The notes: generated from the letters alone by a model not told the origin. Shown: positions 8,334 through 16,650, counted from the stretch's first letter. The stretch: 64,000 nt of DNA from Acidobacteriota bacterium (GCA_029559035.1 JAKQCT010000088.1:62001-126000); one strand, 5' to 3'. Numbers and translations: made by a program.

Positions 8334-9239
8334 CTACCCCTTGCTAACGAACAACAGGACGCTTCCGATGACGGTGATGAAGGTTCCGAGGATGACCGAT
8401 TTCCTCAGCCTGTCGCCGAGGAACATCGCGGAGAGGGGGATTAGAAGGACGGGCGATGTGGTCATCAGGGCGGAGGCGACTCCCACCTTGGCGTGGGCGA
8501 CGGCGTAGAGCGACAGCCACACGCCGAGGAACGGCCCGACGATCGATCCGAAGAAGGCGAACATCAGCCCTTTTGGATCCAGCTTCCTCCGGGTCTTTTC
8601 CTGCAGGGCTTTCAGGCAGATGCTGAAGATGACCATGGTTATCGTGGCGAAAACCATCCTCATGACAGTGCCGGAGAGGGAGGGAAGCCCCTTCATCAGA
8701 CCTTCCTTGGCGAGAAGAATGCCGACCGCCTGGCAGATCGCTCCTCCCAGCGCGAGGACGACGCCCCTTACTGGCCTGACCTCATGGACCGACTCGACTT
8801 TGGCCGCGATGACTATCGAAATTCCGCTGATGGTCAGTATGATTCCCGTCAATTCGAAGGAATTGAGGCTTTCGCCGAAGAAGAAGAAAGCCATCAGCGA
8901 AGAGAAGATGGGCCAGGACGACATTATCACCATCGCCTTTTGCGTGCCGAGGTCGAGGAAGGACTGGAAAAGCAGCGAGTCGCCCAATGCAAGGCCGATG
9001 GCTCCCGAAATGCCGAGGTAGAACCACTCGCTTCTCAGAGAGAGGTCGGGGACGGGGGAGCCGTAGATGAGCCAGTGAGAGACAAGAAGATAAGCGGTGG
9101 CAAGCACCAGCCGCAGAAGGTTCACCGCGTTGGACCCGATCCTCCTGCCCGCGAGGGTGAAGAAGGTGGCGGTGAAGGCCCACAGGATGGCTGTCGATAG
9201 CGCGGCGATCTCTCCCGCTTTTGAATGAATGAGTTCCAT
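8334..9239 (-). CDS. EamA/DMT-family transporter
   Basis: A 301-residue, ten-helix inner-membrane protein made of two EamA repeats (about 8-140 and 160-298). Typical features are the GEIAALSTAILWAFTATFF start, the SYWP-like loop MSSWPIFSSLMAFFFFGESL closing the first repeat, and TSPVLLIPLSAMFLGDRL near the end. The family exports amino acids or other metabolites; the substrate is unknown. The start directly abuts the stop of the upstream membrane protein, so it is probably the third gene of the 11839-8334 operon. Confidence 0.88.
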   Translation of the reverse strand: MELIHSKAGEIAALSTAILWAFTATFFTLAGRRIGSNAVNLLRLVLATAYLLVSHWLIYGSPVPDLSLRSEWFYLGISGAIGLALGDSLLFQSFLDLGTQKAMVIMSSWPIFSSLMAFFFFGESLNSFELTGIILTISGISIVIAAKVESVHEVRPVRGVVLALGGAICQAVGILLAKEGLMKGLPSLSGTVMRMVFATITMVIFSICLKALQEKTRRKLDPKGLMFAFFGSIVGPFLGVWLSLYAVAHAKVGVASALMTTSPVLLIPLSAMFLGDRLRKSVILGTFITVIGSVLLFVSKG

Positions 9240-10316
9240 CTAGGAGTTCTTTCTCCCTGAGCGGGTTTTTTTCACGAGATCCACGCAGAAGAATAGCGAT
9301 ACTGTGCAGCAGAGGACGAAGATGAGGAAGGCCGCCCACTGGAAATGTGCCCTCTGGGCGCCGAGATCGTAAAGCCCGGATAGCTCGGCTTGCCTCAGTA
9401 TATCCCTCAATACGACCATGCCCGCTATTTCGAATATCGTGAGCACCGCCGCTATCTTCAGGAAGAACGACGGTTTTATGCTGTTCATGCCGAGAAGAGC
9501 GAAAGTGAGAGCGCAGACGGATGAAAGCAGGAGCGCGGCGAATAGCGATGTCGAGAAGAGGTCCCTTCCGAGTACCGTCATCATCGAGTCTCCGGGGATG
9601 TCGGCGAGGCGCCACACCCCCGTCCCGATAGCCATGATCGTCGCCGAAGAGAACCATGTGGCACCAGAGCGGTACTGCCACCTTCCCTGTTCGGGCTCCC
9701 TGTTGAGCTTCATGATCCCCCAGATGGCTACCCAGAGGCCCGCGACCGCAACCGAGGCGAAAAAGGAATGGAGGAACCTGGGGATCATGTCCAGGAAAGC
9801 CGGATCGATGAAGTAGCTTCCTCCGATGTCATATCCGACAAGCTTCTTTTCCCCGAGGTTCTCCATCACCGCGAAGAGCCTGCAGAAGCTGAAAAGGACG
9901 CTTCCCAGCATCGCTGATACACAAAGATACAGGTAAGCTCTCCATCTTTCGAGGGCATCCCATCTTGCCGAGAGGAAGAAAAGCAGCGAGAAAGAGGCGA
10001 AGACCGCTGCGGGGATGATAAGGAACCATCCCGACATGAACACCGCCGACCTGAAGAACAAAGACGGATAGAGCGCCTGGACGAAGATCATCGGGGCGGC
10101 CCCGAAGACGACCGCGAAAGCCATCATGAACGGGAGCCTTCGCGCCATCGCCTCCGCAATCGCGAGGTGCTTTTCCTTCCGTTTGAACAGGTAGATGGAT
10201 ACTAGCAGAGATCCTCCGAGCGTCAGGTTCATGAGAATCAGATGCGCCGATAAAGTGATGTAGGAAAGGACCGAGATCAGCACGGGAGGGGCGGGGATCA
10301 GGTAGGGAGCGTTCAT
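9240..10316 (-). CDS. Multi-helix membrane protein, CydA-like partner subunit
   Basis: 358 residues from the ATG at 10316, chosen over an in-frame ATG at 10352 because it overlaps the upstream stop (ATGA at 10316-10313). About eight to nine transmembrane helices. The first helices (VLISVLSYITLSAHLILMN) carry a His in the position where cytochrome bd subunit I binds haem, and the upstream partner has the same pattern. The resemblance to the cytochrome bd superfamily is by layout and His placement, not by a recognised full signature. With the cytochrome c-bearing upstream gene it likely forms a membrane redox complex. Confidence 0.6.
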   Translation of the reverse strand: MNAPYLIPAPPVLISVLSYITLSAHLILMNLTLGGSLLVSIYLFKRKEKHLAIAEAMARRLPFMMAFAVVFGAAPMIFVQALYPSLFFRSAVFMSGWFLIIPAAVFASFSLLFFLSARWDALERWRAYLYLCVSAMLGSVLFSFCRLFAVMENLGEKKLVGYDIGGSYFIDPAFLDMIPRFLHSFFASVAVAGLWVAIWGIMKLNREPEQGRWQYRSGATWFSSATIMAIGTGVWRLADIPGDSMMTVLGRDLFSTSLFAALLLSSVCALTFALLGMNSIKPSFFLKIAAVLTIFEIAGMVVLRDILRQAELSGLYDLGAQRAHFQWAAFLIFVLCCTVSLFFCVDLVKKTRSGRKNS

Positions 10317-11839
10317 CTGGGCGCTCCGCTCCCTGCCTGGGATGATATCCATTCGGAAAGAGCCTTGCGCTCTTCATCGGTCCCCGTCCATTCGGGCATG
10401 GATTCCGTGATCGAGCGGAGATCCCCCAGAGTGTCGTCGACTGTCTTCGCGTCGGCGCCGCGGAACCTTCTCCTGAGGGTCCTGTATCCGCGCTCCCAGT
10501 CGTGGCAGGGGCCGCACCTGACGGCAAATATGTCGCGGCCGCGTGCGAAAGGCCCCGACTTGTCAACGGAAGAAAGTATGTGTCCCGAGATCAGCGCCGC
10601 TTCTTCGTCTCCCCCGGGGAACGGAGGCATGGGGGATTTCATGAAGGTGGACTTCCTTACGAGGGAGAACGCGAACTTTTCGTCTATCCTGGAAAATACG
10701 TTCTCAAGACCTCCGGGGCCGCCTATCGCGTGACACGGAGAGCACAGCTTCGCGAACAGGAGCTTTCCTTTCACGGTGTCCCCGGGCGGAGGGGCTCCGC
10801 CGAGCGAAAGGAAACGGGCCTGTTTGATGAATCCAGAATCCTGGTATGTCTTGCATTTCTTCACGTCTATGTCGTTGGCGTAAACGGCGCCCCTGATAGA
10901 GTAGGGGAGCCTCAGGTCCTCGCGGGTCAATTCACAGAAGCCGACGGCGACGATCGCGAACGCGAGGGGCACGGCTGCCGACAGGGGCTTGAAGAGCTGC
11001 GGGAAGAGGACCGAAAGGAAGAACGTGAGAGAAATGGCGACAAGGAACAGGAGGAGCGCCGAGAACATGAGCCCCTGCAGGTAAGAGATCCTGCTGAAGT
11101 TCTCGAGGCTCATCTTCGAGGTCTGGAACCCGTACCACACGGCCGCGGAAGGTATCAGGGCGATGGCGTAGATGGATTGCCTGGAAAGCCTCCTGGCGAG
11201 CGATTTCTTGAGGTTGCCTTCTTTTTCGAACGAAAGCAGGAAAAGGAAAAGAAGGGAGGCTATCCACACCGCGAAGGATGTCCTCAGGAGAAGCCCGGGG
11301 AACGAAGTGTGATTGAAAAAGGCCTTGAAGAGGTTTATCGGTTCCCGTATCTTGCTCGGGGTCAGCTGGAAAGTTATGATGCCGTTGATGAAGAAAAGAC
11401 AAATCCAGGCGCCGACCGCGCAGGTAAGGCATATCCTCCTGTGCGTTTTGGGAGAGGCCGAGCGCCAGGCGTTGGCGTGAACGAGCATCGCGAGGACATA
11501 GAGGACCAGGAAAGCCCAGAACATGCATCCCACCCACATGAAATTCGATGTCAGGTAGGAGACGGAGAGCGGCGAGGTCACGATAAAAGTGAACCAGAGC
11601 AGGAGCCCGGCGGGAACGCCGAAAACGAGGGCAAGGCTCAGAAGTTTTTTCGACGATCTCTCGAGCCACGATGAAAGTTCAAGGTCCTCCTCGTTCTGCG
11701 CCCTTCTCTCTTCGAGGTAAAGCATGAACCACGCGCCAACGGCAATGTGCGCCGCCGCCGAAAAAAGCGTCCCCAACACCGCGATCAAAGCTGTCTGCGG
11801 TATCAGGGAAACGAAAGGCGGAAAAATGAAATCGTCCAA
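10313..11839 (-). CDS. CydA-like membrane protein fused to a dihaem cytochrome c domain
   Basis: A 508-residue protein. The N-terminal 330 residues form about eight transmembrane helices, with a His in helix 1 (SAAAHIAVGAWF) as in cytochrome bd subunit I. The C-terminal periplasmic region has two c-type haem sites, CSPCH (366-370) and CGPCH (442-446), with distal Met candidates in MKSPMPPFPGG and ESMPEW. Cytochrome c-linked branches of the bd superfamily are known; this arrangement fits one in which c-haems feed electrons to the membrane haems. Quinol-oxidase signatures were not recognised. First gene of a three-gene minus-strand operon with a promoter at 11867-11895. Confidence 0.7.
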   Translation of the reverse strand: MDDFIFPPFVSLIPQTALIAVLGTLFSAAAHIAVGAWFMLYLEERRAQNEEDLELSSWLERSSKKLLSLALVFGVPAGLLLWFTFIVTSPLSVSYLTSNFMWVGCMFWAFLVLYVLAMLVHANAWRSASPKTHRRICLTCAVGAWICLFFINGIITFQLTPSKIREPINLFKAFFNHTSFPGLLLRTSFAVWIASLLFLFLLSFEKEGNLKKSLARRLSRQSIYAIALIPSAAVWYGFQTSKMSLENFSRISYLQGLMFSALLLFLVAISLTFFLSVLFPQLFKPLSAAVPLAFAIVAVGFCELTREDLRLPYSIRGAVYANDIDVKKCKTYQDSGFIKQARFLSLGGAPPPGDTVKGKLLFAKLCSPCHAIGGPGGLENVFSRIDEKFAFSLVRKSTFMKSPMPPFPGGDEEAALISGHILSSVDKSGPFARGRDIFAVRCGPCHDWERGYRTLRRRFRGADAKTVDDTLGDLRSITESMPEWTGTDEERKALSEWISSQAGSGAPR

Positions 11840-11866
11840 TCAACCCCCTATGGGACCAAGACACAG

Positions 11867-11895
11867 ATTGTATAGACATGCGGATCATTTTTCAA
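11867..11895 (-). promoter_or_regulatory. Promoter of the oxidase-like operon
   Basis: On the minus strand TTGAAA (complement of 11890-11895), 17 bp, TACAAT (complement of 11867-11872): each five of six to consensus, about 28 bp upstream of the ATG at 11839. The rest of the 236-bp gap 11840-12075 is non-coding. Confidence 0.6.
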
Positions 11896-12003
11896 TCGCG
11901 GCTCGAACTAACGATCATCGGGACGGCAGAAGCGCGCGCCCCTGCTCCATGACGACTGCAGTGATTCCACAAAAAGCGTCATTGTTGACAAAGCGATAAC
12001 GCC

Positions 12004-12031
12004 TTGACAGGGGGCATGCGTTCTGATAAAT
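12004..12031 (+). promoter_or_regulatory. Promoter for the 174-residue unknown gene
   Basis: A perfect TTGACA (12004-12009) is followed by an AT-rich -10 region (GATAAATT around 12025-12032), then an AAGGAGGA ribosome-binding site at 12061-12068 before the ATG at 12076. Confidence 0.5.
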
Positions 12032-12075
12032 TCTGAACAGGCCCTCTGGGTCTACAGTCTAAGGAGGAAGGTACC

Positions 12076-12600
12076 ATGCACGACCACACATACCGTTTTT
12101 ATATCCGTCAGGGAGAGTTCGAACTTGATGTCGAGGGAGACCGTAACTTCGTGGAAAGCTACGTGGCCGCTTTTCTCGCAGGAGAGGCCGAGCTCGAAGG
12201 GAAAAAGGTCCTCCGCCGTCCGGGAGGCAGGAAGAAGGAAGCTTTCAAATCTTCCGGCCAGGTCGACCGCGCGGCGCTCCAGGAATTCGCCAAGGGAAGA
12301 AAGCTGGACAGCGACAGCCAGCGCTACCTGGCGTTCGCCTTCTTTCTCAAGAAACAGGGGATCGGCGAGGTCAATGCCGGCCTCATGCGGGAGTGCTACG
12401 ACGAGCTCGGCATCCCTTACAGGCCGACCAGCAGGCAGAACCTCTTCCTGATGAAGAAGAACGGCAAGGCGGAAGCAGGTTCCAGGCAGGGCTATTTCGC
12501 ACTGACCGCGAAAGGCGAGGCCGAAGCCGAAAAGCTGGGTCTTCCGGTTGAAACACCCAAGAAGAGGAAAGCCGGGAAGCTGCGAAAGTCAAGGAAGTAA
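12076..12600 (+). CDS. Hypothetical protein, 174 residues, basic C-terminus
   Basis: The start is supported by AAGGAGGA seven bases upstream and its own promoter. The N-terminus (MHDHTYRFYIRQGEFELDVEG) looks like a short beta sheet. The middle (about 72-125) looks like a small helical, possibly winged-helix domain (QRYLAFAFFLKKQGIGEVN then ECYDELGIPY and LTAKGEAEAEKLG). The C-terminal 20 residues are Lys/Arg-rich. The LTAKG motif resembles the wing of some winged-helix proteins, so a nucleic-acid-binding role is possible. I do not recognise the family. Confidence 0.75.
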   Translation: MHDHTYRFYIRQGEFELDVEGDRNFVESYVAAFLAGEAELEGKKVLRRPGGRKKEAFKSSGQVDRAALQEFAKGRKLDSDSQRYLAFAFFLKKQGIGEVNAGLMRECYDELGIPYRPTSRQNLFLMKKNGKAEAGSRQGYFALTAKGEAEAEKLGLPVETPKKRKAGKLRKSRK

Positions 12601-12660
12601 AGCTCAGTTTCAAACAGGCGCAGGGCAATTTGGAAGGTCGTTTACGGCGGCGGTTCTTTG

Positions 12661-12689
12661 TTGACAACAGGCTCTTATAGGAGTATTAT
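12661..12689 (+). promoter_or_regulatory. Promoter of the pst-like operon
   Basis: TTGACA (12661-12666), 17 bp, TATTAT (12684-12689): a near-consensus sigma70 promoter 24 bp before the pstS ATG. The -10 hexamer is embedded in the triple 11-bp repeat at 12673-12705, so a factor bound there could control transcription directly. Confidence 0.65.
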
Positions 12690-12705
12690 AGGAGTCTTAT
12701 AGGAG
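12673..12705 (+). repeat. Three tandem 11-bp repeats covering the -10 and ribosome-binding site of pstS
   Basis: TCTTATAGGAG occurs at 12673-12683 and 12695-12705, with TATTATAGGAG (two differences) between at 12684-12694. The third copy supplies the AGGAGG ribosome-binding site. Pho-box regulators bind direct repeats with 11-bp spacing, but the words here are not the known PhoB sequence. Confidence 0.7.
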
Positions 12706-12712
12706 GTGTTGC

Positions 12713-13681
12713 ATGAAGAAATTCCTTATCCCCTCTGCGTTTGTTCTCACGATCGTTTGTGTGTCAATGCTCACGGCATGCGGCGGGGGACAACGGCAGA
12801 ACTCGCCCGCAAAGGTAGACAAGAAAACAATCACGCTCTCCGGCGCTTTCGCCATTTATCCGACGGCAGTTCAATGGGGAGAAGCGTTCCAGAGACTGCA
12901 TCCCGAAGTGAAGGTGGAAGTTTCGGCGGGAGGAGCGGGCAAGGGCGCGGCCGACTGCATCGCCGGACTCGTGGACATAGGAATGGTCTCGAGGGAGCCC
13001 GACAAGGCCGAGCTCGATAAGGGAATCCTCGCGGTCCCGATCTGCCACGACGGGGTGTTCACGATCATCAGCGAGATGAACCCCGTCGCTGAGGAGATCG
13101 CCGCGAAGGGCATGACCCGCTCGCAGCTATTCGCGCTCTACAAGGAACAGAAAAAAATGACCTGGGAAGAGGTCGTCGGAAAGAGCGGAGGGAAGACCCC
13201 CGTCAGCGTTTACACCAGGTCCGACGCCTGCGGAGCCGCGGCCACTTTCGCCAAGTTCCTCGGCAAACTGAAACAGGAGGACCTCACGGGGATCGGCATC
13301 AATTCCGACCCTCAGATGATCAACGCGGTCCTTAACGATCCCAGCGGCATCAGCTACACCAACTTCAGCTACATCTTCGGCAAGGACGGCAGGATAGTCA
13401 CCGGCGCCAAGGTGGTCTCGATAGACGTCAATGAGAACGGAAAGATCGACCCCGAAGAGTCGGTGCAGGCCAGGGCGGATGCCATGAAGTTCATCGAGGA
13501 AGGGACATATCCCATCGGAAGGACGAACTTTTTTTTCCTCAGGAGCAAGCCTGACGGAATTCTCAAGGAGTTCATGCAGTTCTGCCTGGGAGAAGAAGGA
13601 ACGAGGATACTCAATGAAGTCGGCACGAGCCTTCCCCTGCCCAGGGAAAAAAGGGACCAGATCGTGAAGGAAGTGATCTAG
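12713..13681 (+). CDS. pstS: PstS-like anion-binding lipoprotein of an ABC transporter
   Basis: A 322-residue protein with a lipoprotein signal: hydrophobic stretch and lipobox LTAC with Cys23 as the lipidated residue. It would be anchored on the outer face of the inner membrane or in the outer membrane. The mature part has the PBP-like phosphate-binding fold pattern: SGAFAIYPTAVQWGEAF, then VSAGGAGKGAADCIAGLVDIGM in the ligand-loop position, then VYTRSDACGAAATFAKFL. It delivers phosphate, or a similar oxyanion, to the downstream permeases. The loop residues differ from the canonical Ser-rich phosphate loop, so the ligand is not certain. First gene of the pstSCAB-like operon. Confidence 0.82.
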   Translation: MKKFLIPSAFVLTIVCVSMLTACGGGQRQNSPAKVDKKTITLSGAFAIYPTAVQWGEAFQRLHPEVKVEVSAGGAGKGAADCIAGLVDIGMVSREPDKAELDKGILAVPICHDGVFTIISEMNPVAEEIAAKGMTRSQLFALYKEQKKMTWEEVVGKSGGKTPVSVYTRSDACGAAATFAKFLGKLKQEDLTGIGINSDPQMINAVLNDPSGISYTNFSYIFGKDGRIVTGAKVVSIDVNENGKIDPEESVQARADAMKFIEEGTYPIGRTNFFFLRSKPDGILKEFMQFCLGEEGTRILNEVGTSLPLPREKRDQIVKEVI

Positions 13682-13691
13682 GAGGGTCCTT

Positions 13692-14639
13692 TTGGACGGG
13701 GGATTTTCCGGCAAGCTGAAAAAACGGAGGCTCCTGAACCGCGGGGCGAGAATCGTCTCCAGGTTCATGAGCCTTTCCGTTTTTTCCGTGTTCGCCCTTA
13801 TTTTTTTGATGCTCTTCTGGGAATCTTTTCCCCTTATCCTCAAGAAGAGCGTTTCGGACATACTTTTCTCGACGGCCTGGATGCCCCACAGGAGCGATTA
13901 CGGCCTTTACAGGTTCATAATCGGAAGCCTTTACACGACGGCGCTAGCCCTGGTGATCGCCGTGCCTCTCAGCGTACTCACCGCCATATTCCTCAGCGAA
14001 TACCTCCCGACAAAGATGGCGATGCACACGAAAATGGTCTTCGACGTCCTTTCCGGTGTGTCGCCGGTTATATTCGGCGTCTGGGGAATCATAGTCATAG
14101 TGCCCATGGTCAGGGAGTACATCCAGCCGTTTTGCGCAGAACATTTTCCCTGCGCGCTGTTCTCGTCCGACAACGTGTCGGGGTTTTCGGTTCTATCGGG
14201 GGCTCTGGTCCTGGCTTTGATGACCTCCCCCCTTATAGTTTCCATTTCCGAAGAGGTCATAAAAGCAGTTCCGTTCGAAATGAGACAGGCCTCGATGGCG
14301 CTGGGAGCTACGAAGTGGGAGATGATCAAGAAGGTCATTCTCAGGAAGGCCGCTCCGGGGATCGTCGCGGCGATAATTCTCGGCCTCTCGAGGACGATCG
14401 GCGAAACGATGGCCGTCCTGATGGTGGCGGGATGCCACATCCGGCAGACGCCTTTTTCAATATTCGACCCCGCGTATCCTCTTCCCGCTCTTATAGCGAA
14501 CACCTTTGGCGAAACGATGTCCATTCCCCTTTATAAAAGCGCGATATTCCTCGCGGCGTTCGTCCTTCTCATATTGACGGCGCTTTCAAACCTGATCGGC
14601 TGGTCGATCCTTGTCAGGATAGAGGAGGAGAAAGCGTGA
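13692..14639 (+). CDS. pstC: Phosphate-type ABC transporter permease PstC
   Basis: A 315-residue inner-membrane permease beginning at TTG 13692, preceded by GGAGGG at 13681-13686; there is no ATG in a suitable place. About six transmembrane helices, the first at about 30-50. The cytoplasmic EAA loop that docks the ATPase is clear (MRQASMALGATKWEMIKKVI), followed by AIILGLSRTIGETMAVLMVAG, a PstC hallmark. It pairs with PstA to form the membrane channel. The stop overlaps the GTG start of pstA. Confidence 0.9.
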   Translation: MDGGFSGKLKKRRLLNRGARIVSRFMSLSVFSVFALIFLMLFWESFPLILKKSVSDILFSTAWMPHRSDYGLYRFIIGSLYTTALALVIAVPLSVLTAIFLSEYLPTKMAMHTKMVFDVLSGVSPVIFGVWGIIVIVPMVREYIQPFCAEHFPCALFSSDNVSGFSVLSGALVLALMTSPLIVSISEEVIKAVPFEMRQASMALGATKWEMIKKVILRKAAPGIVAAIILGLSRTIGETMAVLMVAGCHIRQTPFSIFDPAYPLPALIANTFGETMSIPLYKSAIFLAAFVLLILTALSNLIGWSILVRIEEEKA

Positions 14640-15490
14640 AGCGGATGAAAAAATTGGAGGAAACTTTCTTTGTCCTTCTGATGGCCGCGTCTTTCGCGGC
14701 TCTCGCCGTAGGACTCTTCTCCATAACGGTCACCGTATTCATGAAGGGCCTTCCGTCACTGAGCTGGCAGGTGCTTACGCAGACTCCCAAAGGCGGCTAC
14801 GTGATGGGGAAGGAAGGCGGGATACTCAACGCGATCCTGGGTTCCGTGATAATCGGACTGGCGGCGACGGTCCTGTCCCTCGTATACAGTCTTCCGATAG
14901 TCTTCTACATCAACATCTACCGGTTCTCGAAGTCGAAGTTCAGCCGCTCGGTAAGGTTCTTCCTGGACCTTCTCTGGGGGATCCCTTCCATCGTCTACGG
15001 CGCTTTCGGCTTCGCGATAATGATAATGTTCAAGCTTCCCGCCTCCATGCTGGCGGGCATAATAACACTTTCGTTCCTGGTCCTGCCGATCATGGCGAGG
15101 ACGATGGACGAGACGCTGAGGATGATACCGTTCGAGATGAAGCAGGCGGCGTATTCACTGGGCGCAACGCGCTTCGAGATCTCGACGAAGATAATACTTA
15201 AACAGGCGCTGCCGGGGCTCCTGACCGCCACCCTTCTCGCGTTCGGAAGGGGAATCGGCGACGCGGCTTCGGTGTTGATGACGGCGAGCTACACGGATTC
15301 TCTGCCTTCCTCGCCGTTCGCTCCGGTCGCGACGCTGCCGCTCGCGGTCTTTTTCCAGTTATCGACTCCGTTCAGGGAGATACAGGAGCGGGGCTATGCG
15401 GCGGCCTTCGTTCTGACTATAATGATGCTTCTCGTGAGCCTCGCGGCAAGGTGGATGTCCAAGGGCTTGTCGAAATATGTCGTAAGGTAG
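14636..15490 (+). CDS. pstA: Phosphate-type ABC transporter permease PstA
   Basis: A 284-residue permease starting at GTG 14636, overlapping the pstC stop (GTGA). About six transmembrane helices. The EAA loop is MKQAAYSLGATRFEISTKII, followed by ATLLAFGRGIGDAASVLMTA, typical of PstA. It forms the heteromeric channel with PstC. The next gene, pstB, starts 8 bp downstream of the stop. Confidence 0.9.
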   Translation: MKRMKKLEETFFVLLMAASFAALAVGLFSITVTVFMKGLPSLSWQVLTQTPKGGYVMGKEGGILNAILGSVIIGLAATVLSLVYSLPIVFYINIYRFSKSKFSRSVRFFLDLLWGIPSIVYGAFGFAIMIMFKLPASMLAGIITLSFLVLPIMARTMDETLRMIPFEMKQAAYSLGATRFEISTKIILKQALPGLLTATLLAFGRGIGDAASVLMTASYTDSLPSSPFAPVATLPLAVFFQLSTPFREIQERGYAAAFVLTIMMLLVSLAARWMSKGLSKYVVR

Positions 15491-15498
15491 GATGAGAA

Positions 15499-16263
15499 AT
15501 GGGCGCGAAATCACCGCTTGAAATAAAGAACCTGAACCTGTTCTACGGAAAAGAGCAGGTGCTTAAAAACATTAACCTGACCATTCCGGACAAGGGTATA
15601 ACCGTCATACTCGGCCCATCGGGCTGCGGGAAATCGACGCTCCTGAAGTGCTTCAACAGGATCATAGAACTGGAGGAGAACGTGAGGGTCGAAGGAGAGC
15701 TTCTCCTGGACGGCGAGGACATCCTCCACCCCAAGACGGACCTCATCGAGCTAAGGAAGAAAATGGGGCTTCTGATGCAGAAGCCGCAGGTGCTTCCGAT
15801 GTCGATCTACGACAACGTCGCCTTCGGCGCGAAGCTCCACAACAAGATGAAAAAGAAGGATGTGGACAGGCTCGTCGAGAGGGAACTGAAAAAGGTCAAC
15901 CTTTGGGACGAGGTCAGGGACAGGCTGAGCGCCCCCGCTTACAGGCTCTCGATCGGGCAACAGCAGAGGCTCTGCCTGGCGAGGGGGCTCGCGGTGGAAC
16001 CGGAGATCATCCTCGGCGACGAGCCGACGTCGGCGCTCGACCCGGTTTCGGGCGAGCACATCGAGAAGCAGTTCCTCGCGCTCAGGGAGAACTACACGAT
16101 CGTGCTGGTGACGCACATCCTGAGGCAGGCGAGGAGGCTCGCGGATTACGTGGCTTTCATCTATCTCGGGGAACTCATCGAAGCGGCGCCCGCGGCTGAG
16201 TTCTTCAGCAACCCGAAGGACGAACGCACGAAGAAATATCTTTCGGGCATCCTCGCGGGATAG
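15499..16263 (+). CDS. pstB: Phosphate-type ABC transporter ATPase PstB
   Basis: A 254-residue ATPase. Walker A is GPSGCGKST (39-47). The PMSIYDNVAFGAKLH stretch after the Q-loop is characteristic of PstB. The Walker B region is EIILGDEPTSALDP, and the switch His lies in LVTHILRQA. The ABC signature reads LSIGQQQR instead of LSGGQQQR, an uncommon change at the glycine that contacts ATP. It energises import through PstC/PstA. The operon ends with a perfect terminator at 16298-16325; no phoU follows. A diverged copy of its last 67 codons lies at 16416-16619. Confidence 0.9.
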   Translation: MGAKSPLEIKNLNLFYGKEQVLKNINLTIPDKGITVILGPSGCGKSTLLKCFNRIIELEENVRVEGELLLDGEDILHPKTDLIELRKKMGLLMQKPQVLPMSIYDNVAFGAKLHNKMKKKDVDRLVERELKKVNLWDEVRDRLSAPAYRLSIGQQQRLCLARGLAVEPEIILGDEPTSALDPVSGEHIEKQFLALRENYTIVLVTHILRQARRLADYVAFIYLGELIEAAPAAEFFSNPKDERTKKYLSGILAG

Positions 16264-16297
16264 AATAGAGCGGAAGCGCGGAAGCATTGTCTGCATA

Positions 16298-16325
16298 GGC
16301 GAACGGCCGTTCGCCCTTTTTTCTT
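16298..16325 (+). terminator. Rho-independent terminator of the pst operon
   Basis: A perfect 9-bp inverted repeat, GGCGAACGG / CCGTTCGCC (16298-16315), is followed by C and a T-rich tract to 16325. It lies 34 bp after the pstB stop. Confidence 0.9.
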
Positions 16326-16338
16326 TAAAGATGTAATT

Positions 16339-16406
16339 GGGGTCAGGTCTTTACTTTTAGCGTGTCAGGATTTGTGCTATCTGACTAAATATAAAGACCT
16401 GACCCC
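16339..16406. repeat. Palindromic GGGGTCAGGTCTTTA element
   Basis: GGGGTCAGGTCTTTA (16339-16353) and its exact reverse complement (16392-16406) bracket 38 bp of AT-rich sequence. This is a 68-bp REP-like or miniature mobile element with 15-bp perfect ends, placed precisely between the pst terminator and the second pstB fragment. It carries no coding capacity. Similar GGGGTCAGG words recur at 20766, 21157 and 37188. Confidence 0.75.
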
Positions 16407-16415
16407 GCAAGCCCC

Positions 16416-16619
16416 ATCGAGAAGCAATTCCTCGCGCTCAGAGAGAACTACACGATCGTGCTGGTGACGCACATACTGAGGCAGGCGAGGAGGCTCGCGG
16501 ATTACGTGGCTTTCATCTATCTCGGCGAGCTGATCGAAGCCGCGCCCGCGCAAGAATTTTTTAGCAACCCGAAGGACGAAAGAACCAAGAATTATCTCTC
16601 GGGAACGCTTGCGGGATAG
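16416..16619 (+). pseudogene. 3' fragment of a second, diverged pstB
   Basis: These 204 bases align without gaps to the end of pstB (16060-16263), stop codon included. Codon by codon I count 18 differing codons, 15 of them synonymous. The encoded tail still reads like a functional PstB end (LVTHILRQARRLADYVAF, then EFFSNPKDERTK). There is no start codon or ribosome-binding site, and the fragment begins 9 bp after the palindromic element. The silent-dominated divergence means it evolved as part of a full gene before being placed here. It is therefore a relic of another pstB rather than a fresh local duplication. Confidence 0.85.
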
Positions 16620-16650
16620 ATCAAGCTTCGCTGGACGCTCCCGCTTCCCA

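Noticed and set aside
10502-11674. 390-residue plus-strand open frame
   Set aside because: Low-complexity Glu/Arg-rich shadow of the cytochrome c membrane protein on the minus strand.
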